15,245 bases of DNA. Source: Burkholderiales bacterium RIFCSPHIGHO2_12_FULL_61_11 (GTDB taxonomy: Bacteria; Pseudomonadota; Gammaproteobacteria; Burkholderiales; Burkholderiaceae_C). Of the stretch, positions 1 through 6,674 are shown in pieces. Each line of letters begins with the position of its first letter. Position 1 is the stretch's first letter. A program made the position numbers and the translations under genes. A model generated the notes under the pieces. It saw only the letters and a list, made by a program, of their open reading frames with translations. It searched no databases and had not been told where the DNA came from. The stretch covers positions 1-15,245 of the forward strand of contig MERZ01000340.1 of the NCBI GenBank assembly GCA_001770785.1, written 5' to 3'.

Positions 1-1
1 A

Positions 2-3000
2 ATCCAGCAGCGTGACAAGGAAACCGGCGCGGATGTCGTCATCGTACCTGCCACCACCGCGCTTTACCGCTTGGCGCCGCCGAGCTTTCTGGCCGGCTAC
101 ACCTTCGAATTCAAGGTCAAGCAACAGCTCGATGAAGCGCGCCTGAAGGCCCAGCTCACGCTGGCCGGCTACAGCCATGTCACGCAGGTGGTCAGCCCGG
201 GCGAATACGCCGTGCGCGGCGGCCTGATCGACATTTTTCCCATGGGTTCCCCGGTGCCTTACCGGGTCGACCTGTTTGACGACGAGATTGACAGTATCCG
301 CACCTTTGACCCCGACAGCCAGCGCAGCCTGTACCCGGTGCCCGAGGTGCGCCTGCTGCCGGGCCGCGAGTTTCCGATGGACGATGCCGCGCGCGCAAAA
401 TTCCGCAGCCGCTGGCGCGAACTGCTCGAAGGCGACCCCACCAAAAGCCGCATCTACAAAGACATGGGCAATGGCGTCGCCACCGCCGGCATTGAGTATT
501 ACCTGCCGCTGTTTTTTAACGAAACCGCCACCGTCTTTGACTACCTCGGCAAGAATGCGACGGTGGTGTTGCATGGCGATCTGGATGCCGCTTTCCAGCG
601 CTTCTGGCAAGACACCAGGGACCGCTACCGCCTCGTGCGTGATGCGCCCGAGCACCCTGCATTGCCGCCCGAGTCTCTTTTTCTGGGCACCGAGCAGTTC
701 TATGCGCGTGCCAATGACTATGCGCAGCTGGCGATACGCAGCGCGGCAGAAGACGTCACCGACAACGCCCAATTCCAGAAACTCGGTGAAATGGCCGTGG
801 TGCGCGGTGCCGAAGACCCGCTGGCCCGGCTCAAGAGCCATGTCCGAAACACGCCGCATCGCGTCTTGTTGCTCGCTGAAAGCGAGGGCCGCCGCGAGAG
901 CCTGCTTGACTTCCTGCGCGCCAGTCATGTCAGCCCGCCAGCGTTTGATTCACTCAAAGACTTCCAGCTAAGTGCCGAAAAACTTGGCATTGCCACGGCG
1001 GCACTGAACACGGGTTTTAGCTGGCTCGAGGAAGGCATTGACTTCGTCACCGAGACCGAGCTGTTTGCCGCGGGCGTCACCACCCGCCGCCGCAACAAAA
1101 AACAGGAGCAAGTCAGCGATGTCGAAGCGCTGATCAAGGATCTTTCCGAGCTCAACGTCGGCGACCCGGTGGTTCACAGCGCCCACGGCATTGGCCGCTA
1201 TCGGGGCCTGATCAATCTGGACCTTGGCGAAAGAAACCTGGATGGCACGCCTTCGCTCCAGGAGTTTTTGCATCTGGAATACGCCGACAGCGCCACGCTG
1301 TATGTGCCGGTCAGCCAGCTGCATTTAATCAGCCGCTATACCGGTGTCAGCGCGGATGAAGCGCCCATGCACCGGCTTGGCAGCGGTCAATGGGAAAAAG
1401 CCAAACGCAAGGCGGCCGAGCAAATCCGCGACTCAGCTGCCGAACTGCTGAATATCTATGCCCGCCGCGCCGCGCGCGAGGGCCATGCTTTCCGCTATTC
1501 ACCAGCCGACTATGAAGCCTTTGCCAACGAGTTCGGCTTTGACGAAACGGCGGACCAGAGCGCGGCCATTCATGCGGTGATCCAGGACATGATCAGCCCG
1601 CGCCCGATGGACCGGCTCATTTGCGGCGATGTTGGTTTCGGAAAAACTGAGGTCGCCCTGCGCGCCGCCTTTATCGCGATTACCGGCGGCCGGCAGGTCG
1701 CCTTGCTGGCCCCCACCACGCTGCTGGCCGAGCAGCACTACCAGACGCTGGTTGACCGCTTTGCCAAGTGGCCCGTCAAGGTCGCCGAGATGAGCCGCTT
1801 CCGCTCGGGCAAGGAAATCACCGCCGCCATCAAGGGCCTGGCCGATGGCAGCGTCGATATTGTGGTGGGCACCCACAAGCTGCTCAGCCAGGACGTGAAG
1901 TTCAAGCAACTGGGCCTGCTCATCATTGACGAAGAGCACCGCTTTGGCGTGCGCCACAAGGAAACCATGAAAGCGATGCGCGCCGAGGTCGATGTGCTCA
2001 CGCTGACTGCCACGCCCATTCCGCGCACGCTCGGCATGGCGCTCGAAGGCCTGCGCGACTTGAGCGTCATCGCCACCGCGCCACAGCGCCGGCTGGCCAT
2101 CAAGACCTTTGTGCGCAGCGAAAGCAAGGGCGTTATCCGTGAAGCCGTACTGCGCGAACTGAAGCGCGGCGGCCAGGTTTACTTTTTGCACAACGAAGTC
2201 GAAACGATTCAAAACCGGCGCCAGCAGCTCGAAGAGTTGCTGCCCGAAGCGCGGATTGCCGTGGCGCACGGCCAGATGCCCGAGCGCGAGCTCGAGCGCG
2301 TGATGAAAGACTTCGTGGCCCAGCGCTACAACCTGCTGCTGTGCTCGACCATCATTGAAACCGGCATTGACGTGCCGACTGCCAACACCATCGTGATGAG
2401 CCGCGCCGACAAGTTCGGCCTGGCGCAACTGCACCAGCTGCGCGGCCGCGTCGGCCGCAGCCACCACCAGGCCTATGCCTACCTGATGGTGCCCGACCTA
2501 CAAGGCCTGACCAAGCAGGCCGGCCAGCGCCTGGAGGCGATCCAGCAAATGGAAGAACTTGGCTCGGGCTTTTACCTGGCCATGCACGACCTGGAGATTC
2601 GCGGCAGCGGCGAAGTGCTGGGCGAAAGCCAGAGCGGCAACATGCTGGAAATCGGCTTTCAGCTCTACAACGAAATGCTCAGCGAGGCCGTCGCCGCCCT
2701 CAAGGCTGGCCGAGAGCCCGATCTGCTGTCGCCCTTGCAAGTCACCACCGAAATCAACCTGCACGCCCCGGCGCTCTTGCCCAGCGACTACTGCGGTGAC
2801 GTGCACTTGCGGCTGAGCTTCTACAAGAAACTGGCCACCGCCAAAAACACCGCCCAGATTGATGCGCTGCTTGAGGAAATTGTCGACCGCTTTGGCAAAT
2901 TGCCGCCGCAAGCGCAGACGCTGATCGACGTGCACCGGCTGCGCGTGATTGCCAAGCCCTATGGCGTCGTCAAGGTCGATGCCGCGCCTAGCGCCATCAA

Positions 3001-3202
3001 CATCACCTTCAAGAAAGACCCGCCGATCGACTCGATGGCGATCATGCATTTGATCCAGAAAAACCGGCATATCCGGCTGACGGGCAACGACAAGCTGCGC
3101 ATAGAGCGCGCGCTGCCCGAGGCCAAAGACCGCGCGCAAATGGTGCGCGATGTACTGCGGAGTTTGGGGCAGCCCACCCCAGAGACATATGCCGCAGCAT
3201 AG
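2..3202 (+). CDS. mfd: Transcription-repair coupling factor Mfd (5' end outside window)
   Basis: Mfd is the ATP-dependent translocase that pushes stalled RNA polymerase off DNA lesions and recruits UvrA. The frame is open from base 2, so the true start lies left of the window. 1066 codons are visible against roughly 1150 in the family, so about 80-100 N-terminal residues are missing. In visible-residue numbering: UvrB-like N-terminal region (about 1-330); CarD-like RNA-polymerase-interaction domain opening with VGDPVVHSAHGIGRY at 386; Walker A GDVGFGKT ending at K548-T549; DEEH box (motif II) at 643-646; TATPIPRT (motif III) downstream; motif VI QLRGRVGR at 812-819; and a C-terminal D7-type domain over the last 150 residues or so. 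No frameshift or missing helicase motif was seen. The gene ends 41 bp before vapB on the same strand. Mfd-serB adjacency is usual in Burkholderiales as I remember it, so the genes between look inserted. Confidence 0.97.
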   Translation: MQQRDKETGADVVIVPATTALYRLAPPSFLAGYTFEFKVKQQLDEARLKAQLTLAGYSHVTQVVSPGEYAVRGGLIDIFPMGSPVPYRVDLFDDEIDSIRTFDPDSQRSLYPVPEVRLLPGREFPMDDAARAKFRSRWRELLEGDPTKSRIYKDMGNGVATAGIEYYLPLFFNETATVFDYLGKNATVVLHGDLDAAFQRFWQDTRDRYRLVRDAPEHPALPPESLFLGTEQFYARANDYAQLAIRSAAEDVTDNAQFQKLGEMAVVRGAEDPLARLKSHVRNTPHRVLLLAESEGRRESLLDFLRASHVSPPAFDSLKDFQLSAEKLGIATAALNTGFSWLEEGIDFVTETELFAAGVTTRRRNKKQEQVSDVEALIKDLSELNVGDPVVHSAHGIGRYRGLINLDLGERNLDGTPSLQEFLHLEYADSATLYVPVSQLHLISRYTGVSADEAPMHRLGSGQWEKAKRKAAEQIRDSAAELLNIYARRAAREGHAFRYSPADYEAFANEFGFDETADQSAAIHAVIQDMISPRPMDRLICGDVGFGKTEVALRAAFIAITGGRQVALLAPTTLLAEQHYQTLVDRFAKWPVKVAEMSRFRSGKEITAAIKGLADGSVDIVVGTHKLLSQDVKFKQLGLLIIDEEHRFGVRHKETMKAMRAEVDVLTLTATPIPRTLGMALEGLRDLSVIATAPQRRLAIKTFVRSESKGVIREAVLRELKRGGQVYFLHNEVETIQNRRQQLEELLPEARIAVAHGQMPERELERVMKDFVAQRYNLLLCSTIIETGIDVPTANTIVMSRADKFGLAQLHQLRGRVGRSHHQAYAYLMVPDLQGLTKQAGQRLEAIQQMEELGSGFYLAMHDLEIRGSGEVLGESQSGNMLEIGFQLYNEMLSEAVAALKAGREPDLLSPLQVTTEINLHAPALLPSDYCGDVHLRLSFYKKLATAKNTAQIDALLEEIVDRFGKLPPQAQTLIDVHRLRVIAKPYGVVKVDAAPSAINITFKKDPPIDSMAIMHLIQKNRHIRLTGNDKLRIERALPEAKDRAQMVRDVLRSLGQPTPETYAAA

Positions 3203-3210
3203 GCTACACT
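3182..3210 (+). promoter_or_regulatory. Possible sigma70-type promoter for vapBC
   Basis: GAGACA (3182-3187) and TACACT (3205-3210) are separated by exactly 17 bp and sit 34 bp before the vapB ATG, partly inside the end of mfd. Each hexamer matches the consensus at 4 of 6 positions. The inverted pair AGGCT (3201-3205) and AGCCT (3227-3231) flanks the inferred transcription start and could be part of a VapBC autoregulatory operator. Both are weak matches and are inference only. Confidence 0.3.
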
Positions 3211-3243
3211 GGATTCATCTCAAACAAGCCTTGGAGAATCATC

Positions 3244-3528
3244 ATGCCCATCGCCGCAGAAAAAGCCGCTGACTATTTGGCGGAAGCCCCTGCCCGCCAC
3301 GTCCGCCTATTCCGCAACGGGGCGAACCAGGCGGTGCGTATTCCAAAAGAATTCGAATTACCCGGCAAAGAGGCTGAAATTCGGCAAGTGGGAAACACGC
3401 TTGTGATTACCCCCATTGAGACAAAAAAAGGCTCGCTGCGGGAACTGCTCGATTCTTGGGAGCCGTTGGAAGAAGATTTCCCTGATGTCGATGAAGGCTT
3501 GTTGCCACTCGACGACATCGTGCTATGA
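3244..3528 (+). CDS. vapB: VapB-type antitoxin (AbrB/MazE-fold)
   Basis: This is the antitoxin of a type II toxin-antitoxin pair. It binds and inhibits the VapC ribonuclease and normally represses its own operon through its N-terminal DNA-binding fold. The 94-residue product carries a swapped-hairpin AbrB-like domain at about residues 19-58, with the diagnostic run RLFRNGANQAVRIPKEFELP followed by IRQVGNTLVITPI. After it comes an acidic, tryptophan-containing tail (SWEPLEEDFPDVDEG) of the kind that plugs the PIN active site. The ATG at 3244 is preceded by GGAG at 3233-3236 with 7 nt spacing. The N-terminal extension of about 18 residues before the AbrB domain is a little longer than in minimal VapB proteins. 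It overlaps vapC by ATGA, as expected for translational coupling. The family call is firm; the subgroup is not. Confidence 0.9.
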   Translation: MPIAAEKAADYLAEAPARHVRLFRNGANQAVRIPKEFELPGKEAEIRQVGNTLVITPIETKKGSLRELLDSWEPLEEDFPDVDEGLLPLDDIVL

Positions 3529-3956
3529 CCAGCACGATTGTCCAACCCAGATGGCTACTGGACACCAACATTCTCTCCAGGCTCATCAAACGCCCGCACG
3601 AACTGCTTGGTCAACGACTGCGTGACCTGTTTGACCAACAACCAGGTGCACTGATCACCAGCGTCATCGTTGAATGTGAGCTCATGTTTGGCGCTGCACG
3701 CGTGGATTCAACGGTCCTTCCCGGAAAAATTACCGCCCTTCTCCAATTCATACCGGTCATGGCGGTGGCGCAGAACGTGGTACCCCACTACGCCAACATC
3801 CGCGCCCATCTGCAACGTCTTGGCACCCCCATCGGCCCCAACGACACCTTGATCGCCGCCCACGCCCTGGCGCTCGATTGCACGCTGGTCACCGACAACG
3901 AAGTTGAATTCCGCCGCGTGCCGGGCTTGCGGGTCGAGAACTGGCTGAACGCGTAA
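3525..3956 (+). CDS. vapC: VapC-type PIN-domain ribonuclease toxin
   Basis: The product is a PIN-domain Mg2+-dependent endoribonuclease, the toxin partner of VapB. Relatives cleave tRNA or rRNA; the target here cannot be read from sequence. The 143-residue protein has the full acidic quartet: D13 in LLDTN, E52 in VECELMFGA, D107 in GPNDTLIAAHAL and D124 in LVTDNEVEF. It should therefore be catalytically competent. The ATG overlaps the antitoxin stop as ATGA, so it is probably translated by coupling and has no independent ribosome site. The spacing of motifs and the GPND/TDN signatures resemble the FitB/VapC branch. The next feature downstream is copy A of the direct repeat, which begins about 10 bp after the stop. 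Confidence 0.93.
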   Translation: MTSTIVQPRWLLDTNILSRLIKRPHELLGQRLRDLFDQQPGALITSVIVECELMFGAARVDSTVLPGKITALLQFIPVMAVAQNVVPHYANIRAHLQRLGTPIGPNDTLIAAHALALDCTLVTDNEVEFRRVPGLRVENWLNA

Positions 3957-3966
3957 AATTTATAAG

Positions 3967-4035
3967 AAATTGGCCTCTAGACCCCGCCCTACTTGCGTAA
4001 GAAGCTATAAAAACAATAGTAAATAAATCCTCATG
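3967..4035 (+). repeat. Direct repeat, copy A (about 69 bp)
   Basis: This segment aligns without gaps to 4897-4965, matching at 58 of 69 positions (84%, counted by hand). It begins just after the vapC stop and ends on the ATG of the Mod-Res chimera. It contains GGCCTCTAG, then CTACTTGCG and an AT-rich GCTAT...ATAG half-palindrome. The AT-rich part could serve as a promoter or leader for the chimera, but no convincing -35/-10 pair or Shine-Dalgarno sequence is seen. Confidence 0.85.
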
Positions 4036-4902
4036 TCAAAGCCCATTCTGAACGCCCCCACGCCCAACCAGCACAAGCTGGACATCCTGCGCCAGCACTT
4101 TCCGCAAGCGGTGGAGGTGGACGCGCAAGGGCGTGTGCGCATCAACGCCGCCGGGCTGCAACTGGCGATTGACCCGTCCAACCCGGCGGGTCTGCAAGTG
4201 GAAGAAGACGGCTACGAGCTGCGCTGGGTCGGCAAGCGCGAGGCGTACCACAGCGCCTTTGTGCCGGTGCAAAAGATCATCGAGCCGCTGCCTTTAGAGA
4301 GTAAGAACTGGGACAGTACCGGCAATGTGCTCATCAAGGGTGACAACCTGGACGCCCTGCGCCTGTTGCGCCACAGCTACTTTGGCAAAGTCAAGCTGAT
4401 TTACATTGACCCGCCTTACAACACCCAGAGCGATGCCTTTGTGTACCGCGACGATTTTTCTGCCAAGCAAAGTGAAGTGCTGGCGCAACTGGGCTACAGC
4501 GCGGACAACATCGACTACATCAAAAACATCTACGGCTTCATGCCAGTGGACAGCAAAATCGAGCGGGACACGGTGGATGAGTCCAACCAGGCTCAGATCA
4601 CTGTTTTTGCCAAGCTGCCAAAAATCGACATTCCCACGCCTGCTGGCAAATACAACCCGGATTTTGGCTACGCCATTCACCAGGGCGGCTCGGCGCAAGC
4701 GTTGTACTTGGTAGTTGAAACCAAGGGCTACGACAACTATGCCGATATTCCGACCAAAGAAAAATGGAAGATTGACAGTGCTCGCAAATTCTTCAAAGCG
4801 CTTCAAGAATTGCCGGACTTGAAGGAAAAAGGCGTGCAAATTCACTACCAGTCCAAGATCAATGGCGAGTCACTGGCGCAGTTGATTTCAAGCATTAAAT
4901 AG
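4033..4902 (+). CDS. Type III Mod N-terminus fused to type III Res C-terminal nuclease domain (probable deletion scar)
   Basis: Residues 1-168 match the start of type III DNA-methyltransferase (Mod) subunits: KLDILRQHFPQAVEVDAQGR, then NVLIKGDNLDALRLL and catalytic motif IV DPPYN at 126-130, ending in NIDYIKNIYG. From residue 169 the protein switches to the C-terminal end of the Res subunit: SKIERDTVDESN, ITVFAKLPKIDIPTPAGKYN and the PD-ExK nuclease residues P209-D210...E229-T-K231. Everything between is gone: the AdoMet-binding FxGxG motif and target-recognition region of Mod, and all Res helicase motifs. The join (about 4534-4540) keeps frame, so one 289-residue chimera remains. A working type III system needs full Mod (about 550-650 residues) and Res (about 900-1000). 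This cannot be one and is most likely a relic. The TAG stop lies at the edge of repeat copy B. No Shine-Dalgarno sequence is evident. Whether it is expressed or has a nuclease role is unknown. Confidence 0.82.
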   Translation: MSKPILNAPTPNQHKLDILRQHFPQAVEVDAQGRVRINAAGLQLAIDPSNPAGLQVEEDGYELRWVGKREAYHSAFVPVQKIIEPLPLESKNWDSTGNVLIKGDNLDALRLLRHSYFGKVKLIYIDPPYNTQSDAFVYRDDFSAKQSEVLAQLGYSADNIDYIKNIYGFMPVDSKIERDTVDESNQAQITVFAKLPKIDIPTPAGKYNPDFGYAIHQGGSAQALYLVVETKGYDNYADIPTKEKWKIDSARKFFKALQELPDLKEKGVQIHYQSKINGESLAQLISSIK

Positions 4903-4965
4903 GCCTCTAGTCCTCGTCCTACTTGCGCAAGCAGCTATCAAAATAATGGTAAATAATTCCACATG
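4897..4965 (+). repeat. Direct repeat, copy B (about 69 bp)
   Basis: This is the partner of 3967-4035, offset by 930 bp in the same orientation. It begins within the last codons of the Mod-Res chimera, supplies that frame's TAG stop, and ends on the serB ATG. It includes the perfect palindrome CTTGCGCAAG (4922-4931; one base is changed in copy A) and the AT-rich AGCTATCAAAATAATGG core. Recombination between the two copies would remove the chimera and put serB directly behind vapC. Confidence 0.85.
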
Positions 4966-5673
4966 CAACCCACTGAAATCTCCCCCGGACTCGTTGTCCA
5001 AGGCTTCAGGCCGCCCCTAAAGCTCAGCGACTTCAAGCTGATCGCCTTCGACATGGACTCCACCCTCATCAACATCGAGTGCGTCGATGAAATAGCCGAT
5101 GCGGTGGGTCGCAAGGCCGAAGTAGCCGCCATTACCGAAGCGGCCATGCGCGGCGAGATTGCCGACTTCAAGGACAGCCTGCGCCAGCGCGTCGCCCTGC
5201 TCAAGGGCGTGAGCGTCGCCAGCATGGACGAGATTTACCGCCAGCGCCTGCAGCTCAACCCGGGCGCCGCGGAACTGGTGCGGGCCTGCCAGGCCGCAGG
5301 CATGAAGACGCTGCTGGTCAGCGGTGGCTTCACCTTTTTCTGCGACCGTGTTCGCGACCTGCTGGGCATTGACTACACCCGCTCGAACGTGCTGGAAGTC
5401 GGGGACGGCTTGCTGACCGGAAAAATGGTGGACCCGCCCTGGGGCGACATTTGCGATGGCGAAGAAAAACGCCGGATGCTGCTGCAAACCTGCCAACAAC
5501 TGGGTATTGATCCGAAGCAAGCCATTGCCATGGGCGACGGCGCCAACGACCTGCCCATGATGGGCGTGGCGGGCCTCTCAGTGGCCTATCACGCCAAACC
5601 CATAGTACGCGAGCAGGCCATGGTCGCCATCAATGAAGGCGGGCTGGACCGGTTGCTGGAACTGTTCAAATAG
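4963..5673 (+). CDS. serB: Phosphoserine phosphatase
   Basis: This HAD-superfamily enzyme carries out the last step of serine synthesis, hydrolysing L-phosphoserine to serine and phosphate in the cytoplasm. The 236-residue protein has HAD motif I FDMDSTLI (nucleophile D30, acid D32), the substrate-binding segment ECVDEIAD and cap region after it, motif II in LLVSGGF (S120-G-G), and motif III/IV MGDGANDLPMMG (D192, D196) preceding the lysine-containing AYHAKP. It is a short form lacking the N-terminal ACT-like extension that lengthens E. coli SerB to about 320 residues. The start at 4963 falls at the end of repeat copy B with no clear Shine-Dalgarno sequence. No better in-frame start is apparent, because the HAD core begins only 25 residues in. 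If the island was inserted upstream, serB may now depend on the repeat or on read-through for expression. Confidence 0.95.
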   Translation: MQPTEISPGLVVQGFRPPLKLSDFKLIAFDMDSTLINIECVDEIADAVGRKAEVAAITEAAMRGEIADFKDSLRQRVALLKGVSVASMDEIYRQRLQLNPGAAELVRACQAAGMKTLLVSGGFTFFCDRVRDLLGIDYTRSNVLEVGDGLLTGKMVDPPWGDICDGEEKRRMLLQTCQQLGIDPKQAIAMGDGANDLPMMGVAGLSVAYHAKPIVREQAMVAINEGGLDRLLELFK

Positions 5674-5704
5674 CGCGCGCAACGCACAAGCCGGCCTGAC
5701 GCCA

Positions 5705-6034
5705 TCACGAGCCGCACGAGATTTGGGGTGCCGAAAAATCAGTCAACTTGGGACCCACTGGCCGCACGACTGCGCTGCGCCTGAGTACCTGTCCCGGAGA
5801 CGCCGCCGATGTCGGAACCAGGCCTTTTGCATGGCGCTGGCCGTTGCAGACTTCGTGGCTGATGGCCAGATTCACGGCATGGCTGTTGCCCCCCTCGCAC
5901 AGGGGCCGAATGTGCTCCAGCGTGGCGGCCTGGGGCGTGACGTGCTCGCCGCAAACCCAGCACGGCACGGTGCCATGGAGCTGCCGCGCCACGGTTTTGT
6001 AGATCTTGTCACGGGTGTGGCCCAAGCTGCTCAT
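5705..6034 (-). CDS. Small HNH endonuclease
   Basis: The 109-residue protein has a complete HNH/McrA-type nuclease core: C25-W-V-C28 zinc-knuckle pair, then LEHIRPLCEGG with the first H at 41, VNL with N55, and SHEVCN with H60, C63 and N64. Such stand-alone HNH proteins occur in restriction systems, phages and mobile elements and also as chromosomal orphans, so the role here is unknown. The gene is convergent with serB (31 bp between the ends). Its ATG at 6034 has no recognisable Shine-Dalgarno sequence. The same frame stays open upstream to about 6098 without another ATG, GTG or TTG, so the true start could be a rarer codon or the gene may be 5'-damaged. On the other side, about 70 bp away, lies a broken ABC-ATPase gene. 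The last 35 residues or so are low-complexity and not conserved-looking. Confidence 0.8.
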   Translation of the reverse strand: MSSLGHTRDKIYKTVARQLHGTVPCWVCGEHVTPQAATLEHIRPLCEGGNSHAVNLAISHEVCNGQRHAKGLVPTSAASPGQVLRRSAVVRPVGPKLTDFSAPQISCGS

Positions 6035-6102
6035 GAGGGCATTGTCAGGCAGAAAAGAATGGCAACCACGCGGTTTTTCAGGCCGCTGCTCAAAAATTCA
6101 GC

Positions 6103-6414
6103 CCAGCGGATTGGAAGCAGCGCGTGGCCATTGCCCGGACGCTGGCCATGCAGCCACTCATCATGCTGTTTGATGAGCCCACCTCGGCGCTGGACCCCGA
6201 GATGGTCGGCGAAGTGCTGGCCGTCATGAAAAATCTGGGGGACGAAGGAATGACCATGGTGGTCGTCACGCACGAGATGGGCTTTGCGCGCCAGGTGGCT
6301 GATCGTGTCCTGTTTATCGATGAAGCCCTGGTGGTCGAAGAAGGAACGCCGGCCGACATTTTTGACCGGCCCCCGCATGAGCGCACGCGCAAGTTCCTGA
6401 GCAAGGCGCTATAG
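6103..6414 (+). pseudogene. Remnant of a polar amino-acid ABC transporter ATPase (C-terminal half only)
   Basis: The frame gives [18 protein letters not shown], Walker [16 protein letters not shown], and the H-loop [19 protein letters not shown], which is the C-terminal 100 residues or so of a GlnQ/HisP/ArtP-type ATPase. Full-length family members have about 240-250 residues. Walker A, the Q-loop and the whole first half are absent, and the frame is closed by a TGA at 6034-6036. Comparison with the usual [16 protein letters not shown] shows that even the ABC signature LSGGQ is lost, replaced by a single W, as if about 12 bp were deleted in frame. A GTG at 6124 could start a 96-residue peptide, but it would not bind ATP productively. 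No permease or binding-protein gene is nearby. The gene appears to have been cut when the HNH segment arrived or by a deletion. Confidence 0.85.
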
Positions 6415-6423
6415 CCCAATAAG

Positions 6424-6444
6424 TACTGTCGCAAGCAGCTATCA
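6424..6444 (+). repeat. Third partial copy of the dispersed repeat core
   Basis: This 21-bp stretch matches 4920-4940 of repeat copy B at 19 of 21 positions, including an uninterrupted 15-bp CGCAAGCAGCTATCA. It lies in the 46-bp gap between the end of the ABC-ATPase remnant and the convergent DUF3820 gene. An AGCGCT-ggtct-AGCGCT inverted pair follows immediately (about 6451-6467). Together these suggest a palindromic dispersed element that may also act as a terminator between the convergent genes. Confidence 0.6.
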
Positions 6445-6460
6445 TTAGTTCAGCGCTGGT

Positions 6461-6673
6461 CTAGCGCTTGCGCAGTGGCTCCAGCAGCGCCGAGAGGCCG
6501 TTGTGATCAATCTCCTGCATCAGCGCCAGCAGGCGCCCGATGTCGCCCTTCGGAAAACCTTCGCGGGCAAACCAGTTCAGGTAGTGGCCGGGCAAGTCGG
6601 CAATCAGCCGCCCTTTGAATTTGCCAAAAGGCATTTCCAGCGTCACCAGCCGTTGCAGGTCCTCGGGGTTCAA
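6461..6673 (-). CDS. DUF3820 family protein
   Basis: This 70-residue protein of a small conserved family has no established biochemical role that I can state with confidence. The family core is clear: MPFGKFKGR, then LADLP-like IADLPGHYLNWFAREGFPKG and the C-terminal EIDHNGLSALLEPLR. The chosen start is TTG at 6673, giving a first residue followed by NPEDLQRL, where family members usually begin. The ATG further upstream (6757) would add 28 residues that are just the yciH coding sequence read in another frame. The TTG lies one base after the yciH stop, so translation is probably coupled to yciH. Confidence 0.85.
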   Translation of the reverse strand: MNPEDLQRLVTLEMPFGKFKGRLIADLPGHYLNWFAREGFPKGDIGRLLALMQEIDHNGLSALLEPLRKR

Positions 6674-6674
6674 T

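Noticed and set aside
1499..2467. 322-codon open frame on the minus strand within mfd
   Set aside because: It lies wholly opposite the helicase domain of a well-supported gene, has a composition (A/H/Q/L/G-rich) typical of antisense frames in high-GC DNA, and matches no family I recognise.
4294..4845. 183-codon minus-strand frame opposite the Mod-Res chimera
   Set aside because: The plus strand carries recognisable Mod and Res motifs; the opposite strand shows none.
4033..4902. Functional type III restriction-modification system
   Set aside because: The AdoMet-binding motif, target-recognition region and all helicase motifs are missing, and no second subunit is present.
3967..4965. CRISPR-like array
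   Set aside because: There are only two repeat copies, 84% identical and 930 bp apart, with a coding frame between. There are no spacers and no cas genes.
3967..4965. Insertion sequence with terminal repeats
   Set aside because: The flanking repeats are direct rather than inverted, and no transposase is encoded between them. No target-site duplication could be recognised.
6124..6414. Intact small ABC ATPase starting at GTG 6124
   Set aside because: It has no Walker A, Q-loop or signature motif. Homology extends left of the GTG into PAD before it breaks, so this is a truncated relic and not a short gene.
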